Assembly (NCBI GenBank): GCA_958295665.1
Contig: OY282558.1
Span: 310,158,092 to 310,222,091, forward strand
Reading direction: 5' to 3'
DNA length: 64,000 nucleotides
From: Tipula vernalis
Taxonomy: Eukaryota; Arthropoda; Insecta; Diptera; Tipulidae
The position numbers were made by a program, and so were the translations under genes. Below the pieces are notes generated by a model. That model was given only the letters and a program-made list of their open reading frames with translations. It had not been told where the DNA came from and made no database searches. Each line of letters begins with the position of its first letter. Positions within the stretch are counted from its first letter, which is position 1. Below are positions 10,831 to 22,633 of the stretch, piece after piece.

Positions 10831-11285
10831 TTACTTTCTTTTACGTAAGTAAAATAAAGTATGGTAATCATGAAATTTTTGGACCTATAGATTTTTAGAG
10901 ATTAATCTATTTTGAGGTCCCCTGAGTCCGAAAAAGTGGGTTTCGAAATGGTGTCTGTCTGTCAGTGTGTTAATATGTCAGTCTGTGTCCTCTCTACAGC
11001 CCAGATGGTTTAACCAATTGAACTGAAACTTAAGATTTAAGCTTTTTTGATAAATTGGGAGGTTCCAGTGAATTTGACTCCAAATCGGCTAACCGGAAGT
11101 GGCCACTCCCTTGGTCCAGACAATTAGTTTTGCAAATACATATCTTAAAAAATATAAGGTTTACAAAAAAACTACTTAAAACAAAATGTTTCCAAAAAAA
11201 TAAAACAAAATTGTTTCCAAAAAATTTCTCAAAATTTTCTGTTCGTAAAAGAAAGTTGTGTGTTGGCCACACCTCCAATTTTTAC
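10831..11285 (+). repeat. Unclassified dispersed repeat
   Basis: This starts abruptly at the mariner break (TTACTTTCTTTTACGTAAG) and ends in GGCCACACCTCC, where it matches the copy at 1,009-1,079. It includes GGTGTCTGTCTGTCAGTGTG, a TCTG-rich stretch of a kind seen in several insect repeat families, and an A-rich zone near 11,150-11,225. An open frame across the 3' part (about 120 codons) looks incidental, because it has no domain and overlaps a frame on the other strand. Confidence 0.55.
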
Positions 11286-12610
11286 ACTAATATAGCTTTT
11301 AACACGATTGACGAAATACAAAACTATCTTCATGAAAATTGTAAACTGAAAGGTGACATTTTCAAACGCACTTTCGTCTCAATAAAAATTTTGTCTATTT
11401 TCATTAAAGCCTCTCTTTAAGGACAGTTAGAAGTCCATTGTTTTTAGAAAACGAGATCTACCCTGAGTAGGACGATCCTACTAAACCTTGGTGGATATGT
11501 CTTGGTGCTGCTTGGTTTTCATCCTCAAGTATCCAGAGATACAAATTCTTAATTCAGTTTTTGATCCATGTAGATTTATAAATTTTCTATTTAAATTTAA
11601 ATAAATGTCTGTATAGCTCTAAAAAATTCTTCAACAATTAACATATTCATTAGCAGTATCCTGATTAGTTAGGGTACAATGGAAAGCACATTCAAATAAC
11701 TTTGGTATTTTTGTACGTAATAATTAATACGTTATTAATACGTTATTCGGTAAGAATCTGCGCCAACGATTAATTTCTATATTTTGAACTTATTTGCATA
11801 CAAATAAAGAGCTAGCGACAAGTATTTGTTCATTATTTACAACAAACATAAGCATCGTAATGATCCGTAATCCCTCAGGGGCCCACATTTGATTTCCATT
11901 TTATCATAATACTTAACATACATTTAAGCTCCAAACATCGCTCACTACCTTTAAACAATCAATCAATGAATCCGTTCGATATCATTTTACTATTCGAAAC
12001 CTTACCAAAAAAAAAAAGCTTTGATCTTCATGAAATAAATATTTGCTGGAAATTTAACAAATTCTGACATAATCAATTTAATCCTTACTTAATAAGGCGA
12101 CAAGAAGCACACCGAATTTGAAATTTTTGTTTCGAAATCCAACAAATCTCTAAATTATATCTCAAAATCAAAAATAAATTTAGAACTTCGATTAAATTAC
12201 TTTGAACTGAAGTGAACACTTAGAATAAAAGCACAACATTTTCATTCCGATTTCAAAAATATAAAAAAGGTTAATTTAAGCAATTTTAAATGTCGGACAT
12301 TTTCTAATTTCTTAAATCATAGGAAATTTATAACTCAAGCCTCGGTAGGGCACAACGAATAAAGTTAAAATAATAATCCTAGGACATTTTTATACTGCTT
12401 GGAATGAAATATTGGCTTCGCCTTCCTAAAATACCGATAGGAAGTTAGCACGAAAAACTTATTACGAAATAATCAAAAAGTTTAATCTGCTAATACTGTA
12501 TTAGAAAATTTATTAAAAATGAATCAACTGTTAAACTCATTCAGTATAGGTGCAATATAGGTATTTAAGTAAGGGTATCACGTAAATTAACTTTAGATTT
12601 TTTTTTTTTT
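11286..12610. other. Non-coding DNA
   Basis: No gene or repeat is recognised. A slightly GC-richer spot around 11,440-11,530 could be a decayed element, but no frame is convincing. Confidence 0.5.
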
Positions 12611-13365
12611 TAAGAATCACCCATTTGTACTAAATGCTTCTGATTAATTCAATCGTGAGTTTGTCAAACCCACTTGTGATTTCACTGTATAAGCCAATCC
12701 TTTACCATGTTCTACTACAACATTTAGAATTTTCATATATACTCAATGATTCATATTGCAAATTTGAAAGTTGACAATGTTGAATGCGTTATACAAAAAC
12801 TCTGAATATTGTAATGGAACATGGTAACGAGCTGGCTTATACAATAAAATCACAAGTGGGTTGAACACAATAATGATTGAATTAATCAGAAGCCTCAAGT
12901 AATAATGAATGATTTATGGTAAACATAAACTTTGGAAGTTGATGTAAATGAGGGACTTTCTGAGGGGTTTGGCAAATTAACGGTTGAATTATCCAAAATC
13001 ATTTATTATTTCTATTTAAGTGAGATCGCCAAAGCAGAGGTTAAAAACGTGTCTTACCAAGGCACGCTAACCAAAAATGTAGTTAAGCAATGTAATATGC
13101 TTCAACATACTAACGACATAGTACGTTCACCATCACGTCAGAAAGGTCTCATAGAGGCGTGGAAGAGGTCGATTTCAGGCTGTAAGCCAAAGATGTTATT
13201 TAAGTGAGATCCTTTCCTAATTTTTGAATGGGTCATACGACTATTCTGAACATTTCTGTGGAACATGGTAAAGGTTGGTCTTTAAAATAGAATAGCAACT
13301 GGGGTTGAAAAATTCACGATTGAATTAATCATAAGCATTTAGAATTTATGGATGATTCATCTGAA
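12611..13365. repeat. Cluster of three copies of a 100-110 bp repeat, one inverted
   Basis: Copy 1 (about 12,611-12,722) is inverted relative to copy 2 (about 12,812-12,910) and copy 3 (about 13,252-13,362). All share GAACATGGTAA, a segment around AATCACAAGTGGGTT, and GATTGAATTAATCAGAAGC (ATAAGC in copy 3). Between copies 2 and 3 lies a 91-codon open frame (12,932-13,207) with no ATG and no known domain. It might be the remnant of an internal region, but I would not call it a gene. Confidence 0.7.
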
Positions 13366-13433
13366 AATTTTGAAATAAGATGTCTGTTGGACCACTAACT
13401 TACTTTTGCATGATTCTTTCTACTTTGAATTTT

Positions 13434-13473
13434 AAATCTTGTCAATTCCAAAATAATAGAATTGACAAGATTT
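13434..13473. repeat. Short perfect hairpin
   Basis: AAATCTTGTCAATT (13,434-13,447) is followed after 12 bases by its exact reverse complement (13,460-13,473). The surroundings (13,420-13,560) repeat AATTTTAAA and AAGTTCAAAGTAAG words in both orientations, suggesting an old fold-back sequence. Confidence 0.6.
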
Positions 13474-13479
13474 TAAATT

Positions 13480-14620
13480 TGAGACTACAAAATTTTTAAA
13501 TTTTGTAAAAATTACTACTTTAATTCTCAAATTTAATAATTTTAAGTTCAAAGTAAGTTACAAAATTTCCAAATTTGGTAGTTCCCTATTTTACAAAATT
13601 TCACAAAATTTTTAATCATTAAAACTAAATTTCTATAAAATTTGCAAATTCTAATTTATTACAAATTTTTCAACATTACGTACATATTTCAAATTTTCTG
13701 TACTAGTATTTATTTTGACCACTAAATTAAAAAAATTCTTCGCAAATACATATGTACTAATATTATTAAATGTTTAAATACTTTTCGCTCAAATTCCAAA
13801 TGAGTAGATAATTCCGAAATTTTGTGGAAGTTATACTATAAAAATGTAATAAAATTATCATTTTTTAATTTCCCTCGCTTTTTCGTCAGAGCTTCTATTT
13901 TTTACACATTTTAATGTAGTGTGAATCCAATCAGTCCAGAAATCTGTTAATATTATTGGATTTTTTAAATAAGTTTAGGTCTATAAAATTGCCGCAGAAA
14001 CTAACACCTACTGGTTTGGCTTACGTGTTTTTGAGAGGATATCTTCCTCATCCTTGGACGTTTGATTTAAGGTACTCCGAATTCATCTTACTCACAGAAA
14101 TTCTAAAAATTGCTATTGTTTTAAGGAAAGCAGTGATTGGTGGAAATTTAAAAAAAAGTCTGAAAGAATCAATGAACATTTTTTAAATAAATTTCTATTC
14201 CTAGTTAAACAAACAGAAATTTCAAACCATTTTTTCTGAAATTTCTTAACTCTAGAAATTTTATGTTATCTCAAAATTCGAAATAAATGTAGAATTCGCA
14301 GAAAAAACTAGAATTATATCGAATTACTTTAATAGTACTAGTTAACACTGGGGAATTTTCTAAAATTTCAAATTCAAAATTTCATTGGAAGCATACCGCA
14401 CCAAGAGTAAGAATTTTTGCCATAATACTTACGTAAGGGGAAAAAGCCTTTCCGGTGTTAAAAATTCGTTCTAACTTCTCAAATATATCAGAAGGTATGG
14501 TTTCATAAACAGTTCACCCGGTTTAATCAAAATTCAATACGCTTTTTTCCTTCCGTTCCAGTTCAATGATCAATGAATCCAATTTTAAAGTTGAGTTATT
14601 CGGTTGATTTATGACTTTAA
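13480..14620. other. AT-rich non-coding DNA
   Basis: Dominated by AAATTT/TTTGTAAAA words. One 76-codon frame (13,956-14,186, plus) has no recognisable domain. No supported feature. Confidence 0.5.
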
Positions 14621-14946
14621 TGTCCAGTTGCACAAATAAAGTACCAACGGCCAGTTAAGTTATATTTCCTCTTTTTCTTCTTTTATGAAATTGCGATTTG
14701 TAATTCAAAATCAATGCAAGCTGATCATTTTTCTTTCTTACATGAACATTGTTACGGGAGAATTGAATAGTCGACTAACCGATTTGGTTCTACTAAAGAT
14801 TTAACTGAATGACAAATATATCTTTGTAAAAATAACATAAAATTAACTGCCGTTGAATATTGTGAAACAAGTCTTATTTTCCTAAAAGAAGAAACGGAGG
14901 AAGTATTATTAACTGCCCGTTGGCTCTTTATTTGTGCGACTGAGCA
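14621..14946. mobile_element. 326-bp MITE, probably derived from the Harbinger element at 31.6-34.2 kb
   Basis: The ends are inverted copies: TGTCCAGTTGCACAAATAAAG at the left and, read inwards from 14,946, TGCTCAGTCGCACAAATAAAG. Matching continues for about 60 bp through CCAACGG and CAGTTAA. The right half also shares GTTTCACAATA and CAGTTAA, in the same order and spacing, with the right end of the Harbinger element (34,090-34,213). Both families begin TG-C-C-x-G-T-T-G-C-A-C. TAA and TTA flank the two ends, the size and type of target used by PIF/Harbinger elements. No coding capacity. Confidence 0.75.
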
Positions 14947-15544
14947 TTAGTAATTTAAAATCCATTGTTGGTATTAGTGAAATTATTCGTTTTCCTTTAT
15001 TAATTTCAATTTTAATTACTCGTCATGTAATTAATTATAGGCCTATTCAGTTAATAAGCCATAATTTCGGTTGATAAATTGAAATGATCAGTAACCGAAG
15101 TCTTTATTGAAGAATAATCCAAAATCTTATTTCAAGTCATCTTGGATGAGATTTCGTCTTTATGTCGCTTCGATTAAAAAATGCCAGAAAAAAGCAAAGC
15201 TTTTCAATCTATCGTAGTATCAATTAGGCCAACTATATTGTGGTAAAATGAGAAAAGCAACAAGTCGATGAGATAATTATCAGGAGAATTAGAAAAGTCA
15301 TTTTTAGTTGACCTCCTCATTATCGGCATTTATTTTTGTCTTGGAGTCCGGTTTTCTTTTTCTCGTATAAATTGCGTATTCACTAAATTAGATCTCCGTT
15401 AAATATTAAATGTTGAAATCTGTTATATGGATACGGCCAATTCATTACGGTTTGCGCGTAGATATTTAAAATTTAAAGTTAATTACACCCTTTGGAGACA
15501 AGTGGAGACCAAAATATCCTTCAAATTCAACATTTTCTGTTAAG

Positions 15545-15590
15545 TTCTAATAATATTATTTTATTTTATTTACAGGTGAGTAACGCTTGA
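15545..15590 (+). promoter_or_regulatory. Abutting 3' and 5' splice sites (candidate recursive-splicing site 1)
   Basis: A T-rich tract ends in TTTACAG at 15,575 and is followed at once by GTGAGTAACG. CTAAT, a good insect branchpoint, lies at about 15,548, roughly 28 bases upstream. This is the zero-nucleotide-exon arrangement of ratchet points in long fly introns. There is no exon here to explain either half otherwise. Confidence 0.45.
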
Positions 15591-15834
15591 AGATTACAAC
15601 ATATATAAAAGCTGTAAGTTTTAAATTATTTTCTTCAAATACTTAAAAATAACCGGTAAATCCCGGGACAAATTGGCAAATTTGTATAAACCTGAATTCC
15701 AGGATTTTCTTCATAAATCCCGAGAATTTTTAATTTATCATTTTCTTTATTTTAAAACAGTGTTTTGCTGTGTAAGAATTATGAATTTTTCAAAAAAATT
15801 GAATTCTAACTGCTTTAACTTCAATTTTAGCCTA

Positions 15835-17110
15835 TATGTTCGTGTAATCAGATGGCCTTGACCAGCTGTTAAATATGAATCCATGAGTTTTGTTCTGTGC
15901 TCTTTGTAAGATATCGGATGTTTACACGAGATTGTACCAGATCGGGCTGGCATAGGTCAGAATTGGTCTGATGTATAGTTTAAAAATTAGTAGTTGGTTT
16001 TTGGGACTTAGTTTACTATTGGAGTTTAAGAAGGAATACAGTAAGTTGAAACCGTAAATACTTTTCTTCTGATGCTATTTATGATGTGACTATCAACCTG
16101 CACTGGACCAGATTTTTTGAAATTATTTTGTTGATTCGGAAGCGGATGGGAAAAAATCCACTTTAAATTTTTTGAAATAATCGGTTAAAATATTTAAGTG
16201 CTTCTGTAATCTGTATCGCATTTGAATTCATTGTAGCACGAACCGTAGACGGTAGTATCGCCCGTGTAAAACTGAATTTTTAATTCCACTGTTTGGGGTT
16301 TTGTAATAAAAGAGAAATTATAGAGTTGGAGACCCAGAACCGAACCATGAGGTGCTCCTTCACCAATACCGTGTGTTTCTGAGTTTTGTCCATTTATAGA
16401 GAGAAAGACCTTCCGTTGACAGAAACATTATTATATTGGCCCCCTTCTGGATTAGTTTCCATAAAAGCCCCTCGTGCCATATTGAGTTGAACGCCTTATA
16501 AATATCTAGAAAGACCATCGCTGTGGTTTTTCGACGTCTTTTATTTTCTTTTAAATCATTTGCAAGCCGGATTATGGCATTGGAAGTAGATTTTTGGGTG
16601 ACTAATCCAAATTGTTCCTCTAGAATCATCGTTTCTGTGTACGTCCATAGGCTATGGGTAGCAATCCTTTCCACGATCTTGCTTATTGAGCTTTATAGAC
16701 TGATGGGTCTAGTATTTTCTAGCGTGAATAGCTTTCCTGGTTTTGGGAAGGCCAATATTTTTGATAACTTCCAAATGACTGGAAAATAACCAAACTCTAG
16801 GATTGCATTGATTATTTTTGCAATAACGTCAGCGGCTGACTGAGGGATATTTTTTAAGGTTTTGTTGGAAATGCCTTCCACGGCCGCAGATTTTTCTTTT
16901 TCTGTCTTTTTGAACTGAGCTACTTCCTAGTTCTGTTTCTGACTCTAATCATCTCCACTATGTATATAGCAAGTGTTACATAATTAAGAAACATAACTGG
17001 TACAGAATTATCTGTAGCATTTTTTAGAGCGCTCGTGAACTCATTAATGCACTGATCAATTTCTAATGTAGACTTTATTGAGACATTTAGAATTTCTACA
17101 GGAGTGTTTA
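15835..17110 (-). pseudogene. Jockey-like ORF2 remnant (reverse transcriptase)
   Basis: Blocks in order: a pre-RT segment (TLEIDQCINEFTSALKNAT, near 17,060); GISNKTLKNIPQ with KPGKLFTLENTRPISL (16,693-16,881); EEQFGLVTQKSTSNAI and MVFLDIYKAFNSIWHEGLL (16,500-16,620), holding the first palm aspartate. Then GEGAPHGSVLGLQLYN (near 16,340; P-H-G-S for the usual P-Q-G-S). The catalytic motif reads YTGD (16,257-16,268) instead of YADD. The thumb block IRPILTYASPIWYN lies near 15,940. Several frame changes separate the blocks, so it cannot be functional. Confidence 0.8.
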
Positions 17111-17530
17111 TAAACTAACAATGTTATACCCAAAAAGCGCTCATAAACTTACATTGTAATTTTCTGCCCTGCTAAATGATGCTTTTCTAGCTGTCATTGT
17201 TACAATATCGTTAGAATGTTAAGTTAGAATAAGAACGCACTCAAATAAGAGCCAGTCTATACTTTGCCAAAATCCAGAGTGGTGCGGTAGGAGAAACAGT
17301 TTTCTTTATCGCTTTTACTAGTATGTGAAACTTTATTAGCAATAGATGACTTTAATGCTCGAGACAGTAATCGTTCATTAAGGACCAATACAGAAGGCGC
17401 TAAAACTTAATAACTTCTCAAATACTACATTAAATGAAAATGTTTCTCCAAGAAATTTCGAAACAAACTACTTTTGGCTAAAGTTTCTAAAAATATTTCG
17501 CTAAAATATTGTTAAAAATAGACGTAACCG

Positions 17531-18480
17531 CTATATCATTTCAATTTCGAAAATGGTTGATAGAAGGTATTGGTCCTTAATGGACGTTATGTTTCTTGAG
17601 ATGGCGAACTCCAGAACTGCATATCCCCTTATAAATTTCAAATGCTGAAGGTCTTGGATCTGGTTGATTTCGTTCATAAAATTAGATGTATTTTCCCTGA
17701 AGGTAATAAGATTTACTCCGAATAATGTGTTTGAGAGTTTAAAAAACTCGTGTATTTGGTTGTTAGGGTTTGTCTGCGAAGTGTCATTTTTATTTTTTGC
17801 TGAGGGCGAGACTTGAGCTGCCTTTGGGCGTACCATATTGGCACATGATACTTCACTTTAATTTAAATTTATATTCTTTTTCATCTTACCCTCGAATTCT
17901 ATTCTCTTTGGGTGCTCCTTGTAATTTGCTGCATGTTCTTCTTTACAATTGACGAATGACACTGGAATTGTTTTATTAGTGTTCCTCGGGCAAACCCTGG
18001 GGAGATGGTTTGAAGTGCACTTCACGCAATTCTGCTCCAGAAATAATTTGAAGCCGCATGGTTGTATTTCCATTTTGATTCTCAGGTTATTTTATAGCCG
18101 CAGCATCCTCTAATTGTGAGTATAAACTTTGAGCATATCTATTCTTTTGTTGTTTAGGTCCTACCTGATTTCCTCGGTCTCTGTGTCGATGTTCTTAGCC
18201 CTGATTACTAAGATTCTAGGTTTGTCGTCTTTATAGGAATACGTGTAAAACGGTATTTTATCCTCTTTGAGTAGCTGTTTTATTTCTGTGTGTGCTTGTT
18301 TGTTGCTGGCTAATATTGAAACATTTGCAACATTCTTTAAGGTGATTTTTAGTAAGATTCCACGGTATTTTGAAGCAAATTTTCTTTTTAATTCATTAAT
18401 ATTTTCTTTCGAAAAGTGTTTTAGGATTTTTGGCGGCGGTTGTGCTTCCTTCTTTTTGCTGGGAGATTTGTGAACTAAAT
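17531..18480 (-). pseudogene. Jockey-like ORF1 remnant (gag-like, zinc knuckle)
   Basis: The N-terminal part is basic and proline-rich (PSKKKEAQPPPKI), followed by a segment ending KPRILVIRAKNID that fits the RNA-binding core of Jockey ORF1. A zinc knuckle follows as CVKCTSNHLPRVC (near 18,010). A second knuckle, VNCKEEHAANY (near 17,950), has lost some of its cysteines. After a frame change comes a tail rich in Q/N with FGVNLITF and ISRNITSI (17,531-17,836). The product would have packaged the element RNA. Stops occur around 18,070-18,160. Confidence 0.7.
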
Positions 18481-18500
18481 CTGTTCTATACCTTTGTTGA

Positions 18501-21440
18501 GTTGGCTATTAGGCCATTTTGTTCGTAATTATCTTCGTCCATTTCTGAGTTGGATGAATACTCATTATTGTCTGTATTTAAAATATTTTGGACTTTTGGG
18601 GTTTTTGGACCATCCTAGGCTAGACAAATTTCACCGAATAGAATTTATTGAAACTAGGAACAAAAATGTTAGCCTCTTTAAATCGCAGTAAAATGCTACA
18701 AATAGATAGTGAAAAACTTTATGTGCAACGCGTGGATTCGTTTTTTGCCTCTCGATGGAATTGTAGCTCTCGGCTGCGCCTCGGACGGGATATTCACCTT
18801 GAAAGGAAGAAAAAAATACTTATCGTCACTTGGTGCCCAAATAACTATTTCAAAAACAAATTTCAATCACTTTGTATCTGTGGGTCCCGGTCGTAAAGGT
18901 ATATTTTATTACGGAATACTATATGACAAAACGGCATATAGTGCAGTAAGGTATAAGGTACACTGTGGCATATTTTGTTTATTTTGTTTTATTAAGCGAA
19001 CGAAAATTCTATTAAACAATCGTAATTCGATCGTAAATTTTAAAATAAAATAAATATCACGATGTTAGTACACGATTAAACAACAAAACTGCTAACTTTA
19101 ATCAAAATCATTTTTATATCTACTTTAGTTTATTGTTCTCAAGGTCGCTGAAAACTGAAACTGCAATATTTTTTGTATAGACTACGGCTTACATCTACAA
19201 CATCCTTTGGTATTAAATGAAAAATTTACAGAAATAAACATGATTGTAGTTTTTGGTTTTAGTCGCTAACATCTATTACAATCGTCAATATAGAATTAGT
19301 TGAAGATCTGGTGGTATTACCCGCCTTGATTTTATGAAAGCACTCTTACGTGCTGTAGTTATGATGTTGATTATGTTCGATCGCTCGCGAGCCGCATGTC
19401 TCAAGATGGAATAAATATTGCTGTGGCTTTCACACTCATTCCACAGTGATAAATTCTGTGACTCTGGATACACAAATAATTACCTCTGTCAAAATTTGTC
19501 AAAAATACTCATTTGGCTTGGCCACCGTGGAATAGTATAAAATTTCATCCTTCAGCTATCCAAATCAGTTATTACCTGATATTCGCTATATTTTGTATAT
19601 ACATATTATATACATACACTTTTTTAAGACAGACCAAAACCCAACGTTTTGCGAATAAAACTATTTAAATTTAATGTTTTCAGCCAAAGACAAAAGTAAT
19701 AAATCTCTCATGTATTTATGTTTTAAATAACAAAAACCCATAATTATTTCAGTATACAACTAAAATGTGTCTGTTATATAAATAAATTACTTGGCTGCTC
19801 TTTGTAATATGTCAAACAAATTGATTAAAGTGTACAAAATATCAATAAATCGTCAATTCCAGTTAAAATTTTGAAAAAGTTACACAACTCTTAATTTATT
19901 GCAAATTTAATTTAGAATATTTTGATACCTATTAACTTATCTCAGGAATAAGAAAGAACTGTTCTGTCTATATTAGTCGTATTTTTAGAAATCGCAAGTA
20001 ATTGAAAGCAGCAAAATTTTTGAAATTGAATTAATTTTTCATTTTTGATTAAATTTTAATACTAACCGTTGATTGTAGTTCTTTGTCGTCTTATACGGAA
20101 ATAAAACAAAACTTATACATTTATGATAAAATAATCCTAATTTTTTGAAGGTTAAATATGGCATTGTTTATGAAAATAAAGGTCTCCCATAAGAGATAAC
20201 ACAAAATCAAGGATGCTTTACAAACTAAAATTAATGCTTGTAAAAGGTAATCAATAATCATGCTAGTTTATATAAAAACCTTGACAAAAACCCCAATACT
20301 ATTCATCAAATGATAACAAGCAAAAAAATAGAAAGTGTGGTATAATAATAATTTTTAACATTAATTATTTTAAAGAACAGCTAGTTCGTTATACATAATA
20401 AAAATATATTAACTTATAAATGAAACTATAAAATTGAGCACAACTTAATTACACAATCAATTTTACGAATAAAATTTTCTTAATAGTGCTGATCATTAAA
20501 ATTAAACGATCTCTCTGGAATCATTGTTAGGTGACGCCATCTCAAAAAAATGTTTTTGTTGGTTTTTGCATATGAAAGCATGTTTGATCGATTAAACAAA
20601 TCTCAAATTCGAACACCATTTGGATCCATGCAATTCACCGTTCACTCGTCATTGCCATCGGCCACCCTTTATGAAGCGTTCAGCCAACGTTGATTTTAAA
20701 TTTTTTATTTGCAAGATCGGCTATATTTTCTTTAATTTCCTTTACCAAGGTCTTGCAACATTTCTACCCATAATTGGATTTACACTATTAATGTGCTTTG
20801 TTAACAGGTTAAATATTTTTTGATGGTTTAACTGGATTTTGCAATAAAGCATCTACATGGTACATTTGACTTCCATTTTTATGTCATTTCTCAAACTTAT
20901 ACTCTTGTAATCTGTGCCGTCAGACTTCCTATACGTGATATCACGTTGCGATCATACAGTTTTCAATTAATTATAATCTGTTACGACTGTAAACGGTTGT
21001 ATATTTAATTTTATCCCCACACTTTAATGATCAAATGGATAAGTCCAAGTTTACTTTTCTAGAGAGAACGCTTTATTTGGACGATCGTCTTGTTTGGTAA
21101 CGTCGTTTCCCCTGTAATAAGGTTTCGCTATATTTTTATTATACGCTAATTTTTTCACAACAATATTGTAAGATTTCATTCCGGTTTGAATAATTTTATT
21201 CAAACTAGAAGTAGTATAATTATTCTACTCTTCACGTAGTTGTAGTGTTGGTTTTACCAGAGTAAATATAGTTGGTATTAATAGTAAAAAAAAAATTATT
21301 CTAAGCTGTTGCTTCGGATAAAAATTCATTCCTATTCGAATACGATTACAATTCACCAAAGTAAGACCACAATTATATTCCTCAACTTCTTAAACTTCAC
21401 CTTGCTTCAACACTTGTTGAATTTTCAAACGAATATTAAT
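18501..21440. other. Non-coding DNA with one GC-richer patch
   Basis: No gene is supported. Around 18,765-18,800 a short GC-rich palindromic stretch (CTCGGCTGCGCCTCGGACGG) resembles part of the hairpin at 36.5 kb. A 114-codon frame (18,709-19,053, plus) spans it and has no known domain. A frame at 19,285-19,473 (minus) is also unrecognised. The remainder is AT-rich. Confidence 0.45.
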
Positions 21441-21444
21441 TGAA

Positions 21445-21475
21445 ATATTTTCGACTTTCACTAATGAAGTCATCA
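21445..21475 (-). ncRNA. Hammerhead-like motif, possibly from a Penelope-like element
   Basis: On the minus strand CTGATGA is followed by a small hairpin (GACTT, 9-base loop, AAGTC) and then GAAA, the conserved core of a hammerhead ribozyme with one extra U before helix II. Penelope-like elements are known to carry minimal hammerheads near their ends, and a Penelope remnant lies about 650 bp upstream on the same strand. I could not find a convincing helix I/III or cleavage site, so activity is doubtful. Confidence 0.3.
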
Positions 21476-22119
21476 TCAGATATGAATTTATAACTCGACA
21501 AAATTTCTCTTTTATACTATTATCAGTAAAAGGGTTATTTAAGCCTAACCAGTATGGATCATTTTACTTACAAATTGGATTAATAAAAATAAAATACAAT
21601 TTTTCAGTTATTATATATCTGACGTCTTATTATGGAATATTTCTTCAAAATTTAATACAGAAATTGATATGCCAAAATATGCAAAGGCTCTCATATCTGT
21701 TCATCTCTCCTCACTAACACAAGGACCAATGGAACAAGTTAGCCCTTTAATTTGTTCCACTAATCCCTTTGTTATTAGTGATAAGAACCAATCCCAGTTA
21801 CTCCTATATTCGCTTATAAAAATATTAGTAGGTGATCTTAAATAATCAATATTAGATTACATAGAGCTCCATTTTCATAAACAAGTATTTTTTGGTTATT
21901 TTTTACTTAAAAAATTTAAAATGAGTCCGCGAAACTCATCCACTCTGATTAGGGTTCAAAAAAAAAGGACAACTGATATAATAATATAATTATCTCGACT
22001 GAGATAACCATATTTAATGAGAAAGACAATTCTGGAAAATGACGTCTCCAAAATTAAATAATTTTTTTTAAAAATTTAAAAAAACAAAAAAAAATTCAGA
22101 AAAATATTTGGAATTGTGC

Positions 22120-22625
22120 CATTTTCCAGTGCATTCAACAATCGGTTGTCTTTTACTGGACGGATTAAATATGTGTTAGTGACCTGTATCTAATGCATGT
22201 TTAAGAATATTCCTTTAACCTGTCTGTAACTGATACAGTTTTGACAATTTATTTGATATATTCCGGATTTTTCAATTTTTTTTATTTTTATTTTGTGACA
22301 CATAACATCTCAGATAGTTATGTATTGATAATTTCCACCTTTCTCTCTCTTTATAGTAGAAGACTTAACCTTGATAAATGGAATCCGGTATCTCATTATA
22401 AGTTCTGCGGTGGATAGTAACGTGGTGGCATACTTTATCTTAAACATCTTGGGTGTCACTTGTATAAGATGGTCTATTATTATATGGCACACGTTACAAT
22501 ATAGTAGACTTAATGGTATCAACTTGGCCATTCAAAAGTTTCAAAATTCGGCTTGCCTAATTTTTGCCGATTACTGTAAATATGTCATCGACGCACCTCG
22601 TCCAAATTCTGGGAAAACAAATTCC
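22120..22625 (-). mobile_element. Penelope-like element remnant (RT palm and GIY-YIG)
   Basis: The minus strand reads FPRIWTRCVDDIFTVIGKN at about 22,620-22,560, the catalytic V-D-D block of a Penelope-type reverse transcriptase, followed by LLNGQVDTIKST. Downstream, near 22,270, comes SGIYQINCQNC, the start of the GIY-YIG endonuclease that characterises this class. The segment between them is too short, so an internal deletion is inferred. Stops interrupt all parts. The upstream side is cut off by the dispersed repeat starting at 22,634. Confidence 0.6.
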
Positions 22626-22633
22626 TAGAATTT

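Larger units (their letters stand above)
15835..18500 (-). mobile_element. Jockey-like non-LTR retrotransposon, degenerate, remnants of both ORFs
   Basis: Read on the minus strand, an ORF1 remnant (about 18,480-17,531) is followed by ORF2 reverse transcriptase pieces (about 17,110-15,835). That order and the motif styles are those of Jockey-clade elements. The endonuclease domain is missing between about 17,500 and 17,120, so an internal deletion has occurred. Frame changes and stops are frequent throughout. No poly(A) tail or target duplication could be placed. Confidence 0.8.

Noticed and set aside
18709..19053. 114-codon plus-strand frame (SLGAQITISKTNF region)
   Set aside because: No domain, no upstream signal and an overlapping second frame; could be a repeat remnant but I cannot support a gene.
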